A stretch of 28,453 nt of DNA from a virus. Below are positions 7,883 through 15,204 of the stretch, piece by piece. The notes beneath the pieces are model-generated. The model was given only the letters and a program-made list of their open reading frames with translations, was not told where the DNA came from and ran no database searches. Made by a program: the position numbers and the translations under genes. Every line of letters begins with the position of its first letter. Within the stretch, counting starts at the first letter, position 1. The stretch lies in the IMG/VR virus record IMGVR_UViG_3300037843_000757, positions 1 through 28,453 of that record; one strand, given 5' to 3'.

Positions 7883-8458
7883 CTACTGGTAGAACTGGTG
7901 CGAGGACATCCCTTGGCGATCAGCCTGGGACGTGAGCAGCTTGAAGACCTTGCAGTCGGCAAAATCCACCAGCTTGCAGCGGGTGACGTGGACGCCGAAT
8001 TGCCGCAACTCGCGGCGGGTCTCTCGTGTGAGCGTCTTCGTCAAGCTCTCATCCCTGATCCCTGCCATGATCTCGTCGTAGGTGTGCGTGGCAATCACGC
8101 GGACCACGGCGGATTGGGTCAGATCGTTGATCGTGGTGTCCACGTCCCAATTCAACTTACCGATGGCCCGCACGGGATCGGGAATCTTGTAGACCACCAG
8201 CGTCTTGACGACCACCTTCTTGCCATCCTTCGTGGCCATCACCTGGTCCGGGATGGCGAGGGTCTGCCGGGCCGTCACGATCACCTCGACTTCCGTAGTC
8301 AGCGGCCACCAGAGGTGCAAACCGGGGGCGAGCAGGCGGACGTGCTTGCCGCGTTTCCAGGCCACTCCGCCATGTGTTGCGCGGATGATGAGGATGTGCG
8401 GGATGAACTTATAAATCGTCTCGGCGAGTTGGCCGAGCCAGGCAAACGCGCTTTCCAT
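7883..8458 (-). CDS. SPFH / Band 7 domain protein
   Basis: The 191-aa protein follows the stomatin/prohibitin pattern: GGVAWKRGKHVRLLAPGLHLWWP at the domain start, TKDGKKVVVKTLVVYKIPDP in the middle, then a helix leading to RRELRQFGVHVTRCKLVDF at the domain end. The N-terminal 30 residues are moderately hydrophobic (YKFIPHILII) and may insert in or lie on a membrane. SPFH proteins form ring-like membrane scaffolds in cells, and some phages (for example actinophages) also encode Band-7-like proteins of unknown role. It is the last gene of the phage block and has a good ribosome binding site (AGGAG, about 7 nt before ATG). It is short compared with cellular family members, with no long C-terminal coiled coil. 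A role in infection, membrane protection or lysis control is speculation. Confidence 0.78.
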   Translation of the reverse strand: MESAFAWLGQLAETIYKFIPHILIIRATHGGVAWKRGKHVRLLAPGLHLWWPLTTEVEVIVTARQTLAIPDQVMATKDGKKVVVKTLVVYKIPDPVRAIGKLNWDVDTTINDLTQSAVVRVIATHTYDEIMAGIRDESLTKTLTRETRRELRQFGVHVTRCKLVDFADCKVFKLLTSQADRQGMSSHQFYQ

Positions 8459-8479
8459 AAGGTGCTCCTCTCAAGAAAC

Positions 8480-8515
8480 GCAAGTGCCCAGATGGTTCGC
8501 CACCTGGGCACTTGC
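8480..8515 (-). terminator. Strong hairpin between the 62-aa gene and the SPFH gene
   Basis: A perfect 12-bp inverted repeat (GCAAGTGCCCAG/CTGGGCACTTGC) extends inward through one A/C mismatch and three more pairs to a TTCG loop. In the minus-strand RNA the mismatch becomes a G-U wobble, so the stem is continuous (16 bp). Only a short GTTTCTT follows, then the SPFH ribosome binding site. It could be a weak terminator, an attenuator or an mRNA processing/stability element. Confidence 0.6.
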
Positions 8516-8539
8516 TCGAATCGCACTTGCCGCACTCGC

Positions 8540-8728
8540 CTATTTGGACCGCCCCTTGTGATGGAAGGTGGCCAGGGTCTTCGCCAGATTGATCTCCCGC
8601 CGGGTCGAAGTCGAAATGTTCTTCGGCGGGTGCGCCTCGAAGGCCGCCAGCGATTTGCCGGCCGCCTTCGCCTTCGCGGTCAATGCGCCGGGGTGCTTGA
8701 TCGCCCCGGCAATCCACTTCTTTGCCAT
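8540..8728 (-). CDS. Small basic phage protein (62 aa)
   Basis: This lysine-rich protein begins MAKKWIAGAIKHPGAL and ends in HHKGRSK. Small proteins with this KHPGAL(T)xKAKxAG opening recur in tailed phages, usually near structural genes, without a known function. The ribosome binding site GAGGAG lies about 8 nt before ATG. The strong positive charge would allow nucleic acid or capsid-lumen binding, but this is inference. The hairpin at 8480-8515 follows its stop codon. Confidence 0.65.
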   Translation of the reverse strand: MAKKWIAGAIKHPGALTAKAKAAGKSLAAFEAHPPKNISTSTRREINLAKTLATFHHKGRSK

Positions 8729-8753
8729 TGCACAGTCTCCTCAAGTTGCGTGT

Positions 8754-9566
8754 TTATGGACAAACCTTGGTAACGGACAAATCGTAGACGTAAGCATCCA
8801 TGTCGAACGCGCCGAGCCAAAACGTCTCGTAGTAGCGGCCGGCTGCATAGTCGTAGTAGTACCCCGTCCCTATCGGCTGATCGTAGTAGTTCGTCGATCC
8901 GGTCGTGGTGCCGCTGGCGTAACTCGGCGCAAGCTCTGGCACCCAGCCGGAGCCAACGACCGTGGTGTCCGTGTTGCTGCACGTATACGTGTACGTGTCG
9001 TTTCCGTTATAAGACCTTATACCACCCCCGACCCATTGGTCCTGATAGACGCAATTCGTCCAGTGGAGGTGCCGCTGGGTGTACTGGATGATCTGGCCCG
9101 TGGTCCCGCCGGCAGCGATGCACGCCGCAAGGGCCGTCACCAAGTCGGACCCCATTGCGGCGACCATATCGCTGTAGCTGACGTTCCCGTAGAGGTACTG
9201 CGTGAGGATTTGCGAATAGGGAATGGTCACGTTGTAGCCGCCGGGCATCGGGACCGTCCCGGTCTTGTTGGGCACGCAACACGCCTGCTGGCACTTGCAC
9301 CAGCCCTTCCCTATGGCCGTGTTAAGCTCGTCGATGATCGCCTGCTTCCAGATGCCCGTGGGCGCATTGAAGACATTGGCGGAGCAGATCGCGCTGAGCT
9401 TGTTCCTGGCCGCCGTAATGTCGGCCGCGCTCCACCTGTGCGGCGCGGTCACGAGCGGCAACGCGGCCAGGGCCGTGCAGCCGGCGGGCGGGTTCTTCGC
9501 CAGGTTGTTGATCCGCGTGAGCAGATCATTCCAGACCGCGCGCGTCAGTACGGAAGTGGCAGCCAT
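8754..9566 (-). CDS. Uncharacterised phage protein, cysteine- and tyrosine-rich (270 aa)
   Basis: I do not recognise a family. The N-terminal half is helical and carries a cysteine cluster GWCKCQQACC around residues 90-98. The C-terminal half is rich in Gly, Tyr, Thr and Asn with strand-like alternation (GTGYYYDYAAGRYYETFWLG), typical of an exposed beta-structured tail appendage. It lies three nt after the 103-aa gene and two genes after the tail hub candidate, so a tail-tip or fibre component is the best guess. Disulfide or metal binding by the cysteine cluster would be unusual for a protein assembled in the cytosol. Start chosen at ATG 9566, right behind the previous stop. Confidence 0.6.
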   Translation of the reverse strand: MAATSVLTRAVWNDLLTRINNLAKNPPAGCTALAALPLVTAPHRWSAADITAARNKLSAICSANVFNAPTGIWKQAIIDELNTAIGKGWCKCQQACCVPNKTGTVPMPGGYNVTIPYSQILTQYLYGNVSYSDMVAAMGSDLVTALAACIAAGGTTGQIIQYTQRHLHWTNCVYQDQWVGGGIRSYNGNDTYTYTCSNTDTTVVGSGWVPELAPSYASGTTTGSTNYYDQPIGTGYYYDYAAGRYYETFWLGAFDMDAYVYDLSVTKVCP

Positions 9567-9569
9567 GAC

Positions 9570-9881
9570 TCAACCCTGCAAGAACGCGGTTCCCGTGCCG
9601 AACTTCTGGCCCGTGGTGTCGTACTGGAAATCGAACGGGGCCTCATTCTTCCCGTCCGTGACAACCACTTGGGACGACAGTTCCACCGGCGTCTTCCCAG
9701 CGTCGTTCTTCTTGCCGCTGACTGCCAGCACGTCCGACAATTGCCCCGTGTTAGTTCCATCCGTCACTTGGGTCATCCGCAGATCAAGCACAAGCGTTTG
9801 AGCCAAGTCCACAAAGGGGATGTTGAGCGGAGGCGGCGGGGTGGTATAAGGGGTCTTCAGGTCGAGAACTGGTTTATCCAT
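9570..9881 (-). CDS. Small phage structural protein (103 aa)
   Basis: The protein begins MDKPVLDLKTPYTTPPPPLNIPF and then forms alternating strand segments (QTLVLDLRMTQVTDG; SSQVVVTDGKNEAPFDF). No family is recognised. Two in-frame ATGs are adjacent (9884 and 9881). The second is preferred because GGAG then lies six nt upstream and because it uses the TGATG coupling seen elsewhere in this cluster. Its start overlaps the end of the 779-aa tail hub gene by one base. A small tail-tip or collar accessory is likely by position. Confidence 0.6.
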   Translation of the reverse strand: MDKPVLDLKTPYTTPPPPLNIPFVDLAQTLVLDLRMTQVTDGTNTGQLSDVLAVSGKKNDAGKTPVELSSQVVVTDGKNEAPFDFQYDTTGQKFGTGTAFLQG

Positions 9882-12220
9882 CATTCGCTCCAAAAGAAGC
9901 CGCAATCCTCCATCGTGCCCGCCAGCACCGGAGTCAGGCAGGTGAAGTGGATGCAGTTGTTCGCCGAGTCATAACGCGCGGATTCAACGATGGCCAAGAC
10001 CGGCCCGTTGGACACATAAGGCTGCGCGAAATCGAGCGTAACAGCATCGAAGGTTTCCAGCTTGAGTTTGTGCAACGCCGTGGTAAACTTCACCCTCTTC
10101 CAGGAATTTGACTTGCGCATCAGCCAGAACCTAGCGCAGCTTTCCACGGTTGCACGATCATTGAAGATCGTAAAATTGTAGGTAGCCTCGTGCATCCCGT
10201 AGCGCTCCACATTGTTGCGCAACAGAAGCACGTAGCTGGGATGTTTTACCTCGGTAGTATTGTCGCCGGTAATCACGCGATTGCTGAACACCGGCGGGGT
10301 CCAGACCTTCTCATTGACTAACTCGATCTCCGGGACGGGCAATTCGCTCCAGTTGACCGTCATCTTCGTCACCAATTCCTCGGTCGTCGTTATCTCAACC
10401 TCGATTCCCGCGTCGGCATCGAGATCGCTCTCCGTAATCGTATCGACGGAGGGCGGTTTCGCGGGTAGATAGTTGATGTATACCACGCCGTTTACGATCC
10501 GCAGCGAGCAACACGCCTGGAACGCAATGTCCTGCAAGACTTGCAGCACGTTGCGACTGCTGTTAATCGCAAAGTTGGCCGGACTAGGTGCGGCACAGCT
10601 ACCAAAGCTGACCGGATCGCATGTCAGGTCGCTGAAGTTCGTAATGATGTACCGCAGGACATCGACTACGGACGGACCAACCGCTGATTGGAACGAGACA
10701 TAAAGCTCGTCGCTCCAGTGCTCGTTGGCAATCGTGCTCAACCGTTGCGGGAGCGTCACCGTGACGCCCGTGAACCTCCCGCACGCCATCGAACCGACCG
10801 TGTAATCCGTAACGTCCCGCAAAAGCTGGACGCCCGACACCGTACACAGGGCCTTCACCGCCGTCACCGTGCCGGGTACAAGGGAGACCCCATAGACCAA
10901 TGATGCGGCCCCGTAAATCTGCACACTGGCCCCGGCGTCAATCCACATCTGCTGTAAGATCGGCTGCGTGTTATCAAAGTTCTTGTTGCGCGTAATCGTG
11001 TAAGTGACCGGATCAGTCGTGTAAGACTTCAAGCCGCCGTTGCCATCCGGTATCTGGGCTGTCCAGGTCCAGGTGTCTGAAACCTTCCCGCCATCGACAC
11101 CGTATAACGTAACGATGGACACCGTTCCATCCAGATTTGGTTCGGTATAGACCACCGGCTTAGGGACGAGAGTGAGGCCGTTCGTGACCGTGTTAAGAAT
11201 ACCCTGCGCCACCTCCTCCAGATAGTCGCTTCGACGGCCGGAGATGGTCAACAGATTGCCTGCCATCGTCCCCTCAAAGACAGCCCCGGTGATATTTGCC
11301 GTCACAGCGCCTTGAGGAAAGTTCTCGCCCCCGAGTATCTGGACCGGGTTCGTACCGTAACCTTGCAGGCGTGCCTGGTCGATCTTTGCCTGGCGAAGGT
11401 TGCGCGTGAGTTGCTGCGACGCCTCCCACTCGATGATCCTGCGCTGAAGCTGAATGTTCAGGTCATGGTACTGCTTCTGATAGCCGGCGCGGAGCTTCAC
11501 GTATTGCGAGTTGTTCGGGTCGCAGTTGAACTTGTCAATGAGTGTCTGGATGAAAGCCAGTTGTGACTGCGCCTTGTAGTAACTGAGCAGAAAATCCAGG
11601 CCGGGATCATCCGGCGAGGCGATCATCAATTCCTCGCCGCCCAACACGCCTATGGGATCGAGCGTCGTGCCCGTAACGGGCGGCTGGATATTCACCGCCT
11701 TGTTATCGGATACGGTGCCGAAGATCAGCGGCCACGCCTGATTGGGAATGGTATTGGGGATTTCTCCCCCGAAGTTCTCATCCGTCGTGAACCCGCACTC
11801 TTGGTCTTCTAGCTGCGAAACAATCGTAATCTCGACCGTGCGGGCGCGCTCGCTCCAGGAAAGCGGGGTCATCAACACGCCGCTAAAGAGAAGAAACCTG
11901 TCCGAGAGCGCCAGGCCGGAGAAGTATTGATAGACGCGCGCCGGCCGCTTGTGAACGTCCTGGCTGTCGAGGATGGCTTTGATCGAGCCGTCCGTGTCGT
12001 CCAGCGTGACCGCCAGCGATTGCGAACCACTACTGCCGCTGAGGTTCACGGCGTCATCCAGTTCGCCGACCTCTACGATCCGGCCCGGAATGTCGCCGAG
12101 GGTGCGGTCGGCGTAGACGGCCGTGCTGCCGTCCACCCAGTCCACCTCGATGATGGTGATGGGTTCATTGCCATAGCGCGACGCCAGCTTTGCCAGTCCC
12201 GCTTCGGATATGTTTCTCAT
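9881..12220 (-). CDS. Putative tail hub / baseplate protein (779 aa)
   Basis: The large protein starts with a beta-rich ~120-residue domain (TIIEVDWVDGSTAVYADRTL; SLAVTLDDTDGSIKAILD) common to tail-tip proteins. A helical insert at about residues 205-300 is rich in Gln, Arg and Leu (coiled-coil-like). The later part (DVLRYIITNFSDLTCDP, then VLQVLQDIAFQACCSLRIVNG) resembles siphophage tail hub proteins of the gp27/Tal type. Position downstream of the tape measure and the size both fit. It would close the tail tube and hold fibres. The start overlaps the preceding 132-aa gene as ATGA. No peptidase or lysozyme motif was seen, so the hub probably does not itself cut peptidoglycan. Confidence 0.65.
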   Translation of the reverse strand: MRNISEAGLAKLASRYGNEPITIIEVDWVDGSTAVYADRTLGDIPGRIVEVGELDDAVNLSGSSGSQSLAVTLDDTDGSIKAILDSQDVHKRPARVYQYFSGLALSDRFLLFSGVLMTPLSWSERARTVEITIVSQLEDQECGFTTDENFGGEIPNTIPNQAWPLIFGTVSDNKAVNIQPPVTGTTLDPIGVLGGEELMIASPDDPGLDFLLSYYKAQSQLAFIQTLIDKFNCDPNNSQYVKLRAGYQKQYHDLNIQLQRRIIEWEASQQLTRNLRQAKIDQARLQGYGTNPVQILGGENFPQGAVTANITGAVFEGTMAGNLLTISGRRSDYLEEVAQGILNTVTNGLTLVPKPVVYTEPNLDGTVSIVTLYGVDGGKVSDTWTWTAQIPDGNGGLKSYTTDPVTYTITRNKNFDNTQPILQQMWIDAGASVQIYGAASLVYGVSLVPGTVTAVKALCTVSGVQLLRDVTDYTVGSMACGRFTGVTVTLPQRLSTIANEHWSDELYVSFQSAVGPSVVDVLRYIITNFSDLTCDPVSFGSCAAPSPANFAINSSRNVLQVLQDIAFQACCSLRIVNGVVYINYLPAKPPSVDTITESDLDADAGIEVEITTTEELVTKMTVNWSELPVPEIELVNEKVWTPPVFSNRVITGDNTTEVKHPSYVLLLRNNVERYGMHEATYNFTIFNDRATVESCARFWLMRKSNSWKRVKFTTALHKLKLETFDAVTLDFAQPYVSNGPVLAIVESARYDSANNCIHFTCLTPVLAGTMEDCGFFWSE

Positions 12221-12615
12221 TGCTGGACCCCCTCGAACTCCAGGTCGATCATCTGCAATTCACCGCGCGGCAGCGGCGGGATCGCCGGTCCCGCCGCCTC
12301 GGGCGTGTCGAACTCGAATGGATTGTTCGTGAAGTTGCCGACCCACACACGGCCGTTGTGGTCCGTGACCTTCACCAGCGAGGCGAAATAGGCGTAGAGG
12401 AAGGCCCGTAGCTCCAGCCCCTTGTTGCGCATCACGCGAAACGTCCACTTCATCTTGCGGCGGCCACCCTTCTGCTTGACGTAGGTGTAGCGCGTGCCGT
12501 CCATCGCCGTCTTGCGGGTCACTGTCGCCGTCAGGCCCTCCTGGTCGCTAAGCTGCGGGTTGGGCAGCAGCGTCGTGGTCTGCAAAAGCGGATACGGGGC
12601 GGCAAGCGTGAACAT
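12217..12615 (-). CDS. Tail protein, homologue of the C-terminus of the 847-aa repeat protein (132 aa)
   Basis: The 132-aa product (MFTLAAPYPLLQTTTLLPNPQ...) aligns by eye with the last ~110 residues of the upstream 847-aa protein. Both have an N-terminal strand pair, a TRK/VRET element, a helix (LRAFLYAYFAS versus LLAFLETHLGE), DxxGRxWxG and a final DLEFEG/SLEFEG. Two ATGs are possible (12621, 12615); the second is chosen because GGAG then lies six nt upstream. The frame is the same as that of the 847-aa gene and is open up to its TAG stop at 12658. It is probably a small ring or distal-tail component. The family name is not known to me. Confidence 0.65.
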   Translation of the reverse strand: MFTLAAPYPLLQTTTLLPNPQLSDQEGLTATVTRKTAMDGTRYTYVKQKGGRRKMKWTFRVMRNKGLELRAFLYAYFASLVKVTDHNGRVWVGNFTNNPFEFDTPEAAGPAIPPLPRGELQMIDLEFEGVQQ

Positions 12616-12631
12616 GGGCATCTCCTCGCCA

Positions 12632-12675
12632 GGCACCAAGTCGGCACCAAGTCGGCACTAAGCCGGCACCAACTC
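12632..12675. repeat. Four 11-bp tandem repeats at the end of the 847-aa gene
   Basis: Four units of GGCACCAAGTC (32-42, 43-53 perfect; 54-64 and 65-75 with two and one changes, counted from 12600). The TAG stop of the 847-aa gene lies inside the third unit. An 11-bp period is not a multiple of three, so unit gain or loss would change the frame between the two homologous tail genes. Confidence 0.8.
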
Positions 12676-15201
12676 GCCCTCGAACTCCAGGCTCGCCGAA
12701 TAGCTGTCGCGGGCATCCTGGACCACCGGATTGGTCGGCGTCATAATGACGCCCTGCCAGCATCGGCCTTCCCAGTCGAGCAGGCCGATTTCCTCGCCCA
12801 GGTGCGTCTCCAGGAAGGCGAGCAACTGCTGCGACTGAGTGGAACTGAGGCCCGAGAAGCTGAGCACGAGGGTTTCGAGCTTCGGCCAAATCGGGTCGGC
12901 GAACACGATCAGTGTTCCGCCACGGGTCTCCCGCACGATGCGGTTGAAGCTGAAGCGGTCTTTGTTGCCGAGGTTCGGCGCTCGCAGCGTCACCGAGTCG
13001 GTCACGGTGCCCGTCGCCGGGAAGAACAACTGGAAGGGAAGCTCGCTGGGCGCGGGCGTCCCGACCGTCACGGCGGGAGGCGTTGGCGATCCCTCTGCCC
13101 CGGTGCCGACGAAGGGGTGGTACTGCTGGCGGATACCGGAAAGGACGATGCTATAGCTGACCGCCTGATCGAGGACGAGCACCGAGGCCGCCCCACGCGG
13201 GCCGCTATGGGCCGCCGTCGCCTGGCTGGCGAGCGTCAGGGTGGATTGCGTGGTCTTGCACGCATCGACCGTGGCGGCCTGCGCCAGCGAGAGCCAGTTG
13301 CCGGTGTCCCCGGTCGGGCTGGGGTGGACCTCGCCCAGCAGTTCCAGAACGCTTTCGGCCGACAGGCTGATGGCGGTCGGCTTCACCCGCACCACAGAGG
13401 CCGACTGCACCAGCGGAATCGGCTGCCGGACGGCCGCCGCCAGCGGCCGGGCCGCGCTCGCCGAGTCTTGCAGGCCCTCATACGTCGGGTAGAAGGTGTC
13501 GGTCTGCTGATCGTAGCCATAACTGGCGGTCTGGATCGGCGTCTGGGCGTCCAAGTACCAGGGCCGCGCGGTCTGCTCCGTCTGGGCCAGGGCAAGGGCG
13601 CTCTGGGCCGACAGCGACCGCACCACCACTACGTCCGCCTCATCCCAAAGATCGTCCAGCGCGCTGGCGGCAGCAAAGATCGCATTACGGTCGGCCGTCT
13701 GTGCCAGGGTGAGCGCGCTGGCCGCCGAGACGCCCCGCACGACTGAGACACTGGCCGCCGATCCCAGGGACATTGGGGAGGTGGCGGCGCTGGTCGCCGC
13801 CTTCTGGGCCGCAGCCACGGCCGCCAGGGTAAGCAGGCTGGCGGCCGTCAGCGGCCGATCAGCCGTGGTGGACGCCGCCGTAGCTGGGTTGATGGCCGAT
13901 TGGACCGTGAGCGTCCGCAGCGCGGTCTCGGCGGCAACGTCCGCCAAATGGAGCGGACTGCTCGGACCCACGTTGAGCGTGGTGCAAAGGCCCAGGGCGG
14001 AGCCGAGGTTGATCGCGGACTCTGCCGCAACCGTCCAGACGACACGGCTCGTGCGGACGGCCTCGTCCGTCAGATCGAGCGTGCTGGCAGCCGTCACCGC
14101 CCGCACGGCCGAAGCGTCGGCCGCCGTCGCCGGTCCAATCGCCGAGGAGGCAGCGACCGCAATCGAGGCCGTGCGGGCGGCCCCGTCCGTCAGGTCCAGC
14201 GCGTCGGCCGCCGCCAACGTCCGCACGGCCGCCGTGTCGGCCGCCGTCGTCAAGCTGGCTGCTGAGGCGGCAGCGGCCACGAAGACCGCCGCAACGGTGA
14301 CGGCATCCGTCAGATCGAGCGCATGGGCTGCCGCGACATTCCGCACCGCCCCTGCCGCCGCAGTTTCGGTCAGGGCCAAGGCACTTGTGGCGCTTTCGCC
14401 GCGCACGCAGCCAATGCCGGCCGCGCCTGTCAAGGCCAGCGTACTGGTGGCGGCGGGGGCACGCACGATGGCCGCCAAGGCCGCACTGCTCGACACCGCC
14501 AAAACGCTCGCGGCGGTCACGTAAGTGATGGTTGCCCCGCCGCCTCCCTCTTGCTGGCCCAGGGCCAGCCGCATCCCGGCCAGGAGCGAAGTCGGCGTGC
14601 CGAGCTTGCCCGTCCGGGTGCCGGTCGCCGGCTGCGGCGAGGCTGCGCCGGCATAGGCCAACTGCTCGCCACCCAGGTAAGCGTCCTGGCCGCCGAGAAC
14701 CCACCGGGGGGACGCATGGGCCGCGAAGGTCGGCGCGGGAACGGCCGTCTGGGCAATCGCCAGCACGCTCGCGGCCCGGAGGTTGCTGACCAACGGGCCG
14801 GCTACGCCGCCGAGGGCCAGCACGGTACTGCCCAGTTGGCCGCCGAGCCGGCCGCCCTGGCTGGTAAACGTGGGCCAAGGGGTGGCCGCGCCTGTGAACG
14901 CTAGCTCTGTCGCACCCAACTCGGCGTCTTGACCGCCCAAGACCCAATGCGGCGAAGGGTGGGCCGCAAAAGCCGGCGCGGGGGCCGCCGCCTGGGCAAG
15001 CGTCAGCGCGCTCGCGGCCGAGAGATTACTGACCAATGGGCCAGCCACGCCGCTAAGGGCCAGGACCGAACTGCCTAGTTGGCCGCCGAGCCGGCCGCCC
15101 TGCGTGGTGAGCGCAGGCGGCGCGGCGGCCGCGCCGGCGAACGCCAATTGCACGTTCGCCAACAGAGAGTCAGGGGTGCCTGGCTGGCTGGTCTGCGCCA
15201 T
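12658..15201 (-). CDS. Large repetitive tail/fibre-like protein (847 aa)
   Basis: Three zones can be seen. Residues 34-195 hold two 81-residue repeats (QGGRLGGQLGS..., GPLVSNL..., WVLGGQDA...). Residues 230-531 hold about 15 repeats of ~20 residues with the pattern A-x-S-x-L-x-L-x-x-x-A-x-x-x-x-V-R, rich in Ala, Ser, Thr and Leu. The last ~120 residues form a compact domain like the downstream 132-aa protein. Such an arrangement suits an elongated fibre or beta-solenoid fixed to the tail by its C-terminus. The gene lies between the candidate receptor-binding proteins and the tail hub. It follows the previous stop by three nt with GAGG upstream. No enzymatic motif was found. Long reading frames on the opposite strand here are by-products of the high GC content. 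Confidence 0.7.
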   Translation of the reverse strand: MAQTSQPGTPDSLLANVQLAFAGAAAAPPALTTQGGRLGGQLGSSVLALSGVAGPLVSNLSAASALTLAQAAAPAPAFAAHPSPHWVLGGQDAELGATELAFTGAATPWPTFTSQGGRLGGQLGSTVLALGGVAGPLVSNLRAASVLAIAQTAVPAPTFAAHASPRWVLGGQDAYLGGEQLAYAGAASPQPATGTRTGKLGTPTSLLAGMRLALGQQEGGGGATITYVTAASVLAVSSSAALAAIVRAPAATSTLALTGAAGIGCVRGESATSALALTETAAAGAVRNVAAAHALDLTDAVTVAAVFVAAAASAASLTTAADTAAVRTLAAADALDLTDGAARTASIAVAASSAIGPATAADASAVRAVTAASTLDLTDEAVRTSRVVWTVAAESAINLGSALGLCTTLNVGPSSPLHLADVAAETALRTLTVQSAINPATAASTTADRPLTAASLLTLAAVAAAQKAATSAATSPMSLGSAASVSVVRGVSAASALTLAQTADRNAIFAAASALDDLWDEADVVVVRSLSAQSALALAQTEQTARPWYLDAQTPIQTASYGYDQQTDTFYPTYEGLQDSASAARPLAAAVRQPIPLVQSASVVRVKPTAISLSAESVLELLGEVHPSPTGDTGNWLSLAQAATVDACKTTQSTLTLASQATAAHSGPRGAASVLVLDQAVSYSIVLSGIRQQYHPFVGTGAEGSPTPPAVTVGTPAPSELPFQLFFPATGTVTDSVTLRAPNLGNKDRFSFNRIVRETRGGTLIVFADPIWPKLETLVLSFSGLSSTQSQQLLAFLETHLGEEIGLLDWEGRCWQGVIMTPTNPVVQDARDSYSASLEFEGELVPA
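13609..14514. repeat. About 15 degenerate 60-bp (20-aa) coding repeats
   Basis: These encode residues 230-531 of the 847-aa protein. Units such as ATSALALTETAAAGAVRNVA and AADALDLTDGAARTASIAVA share hydrophobic positions but differ in sequence; a few are 18, 21 or 22 residues. Divergence suggests old amplification rather than recent slippage. Confidence 0.75.
14617..15102. repeat. Two 243-bp (81-aa) tandem coding repeats
   Basis: Unit 1 (15102-14860) and unit 2 (14859-14617) encode nearly matching 81-residue blocks of the 847-aa protein, sharing QGGRLGGQLGS, VAGPLVSNL and WVLGGQDA. A shortened third copy (RTGKLGT...) and a partial copy before unit 1 (SLLANVQLAFAGAA) flank them. Confidence 0.75.
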
Positions 15202-15204
15202 CGC

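Noticed and set aside
8568-9974. 468-residue plus-strand reading frame
   Set aside because: Covers several well-supported minus-strand genes with proper ribosome binding sites; its composition is that of an antisense shadow.
13709-14904. CRISPR-like repetition in the 847-aa gene region
   Set aside because: The repeats are degenerate, contiguous, in multiples of three and coding; there are no constant repeats with unique spacers.
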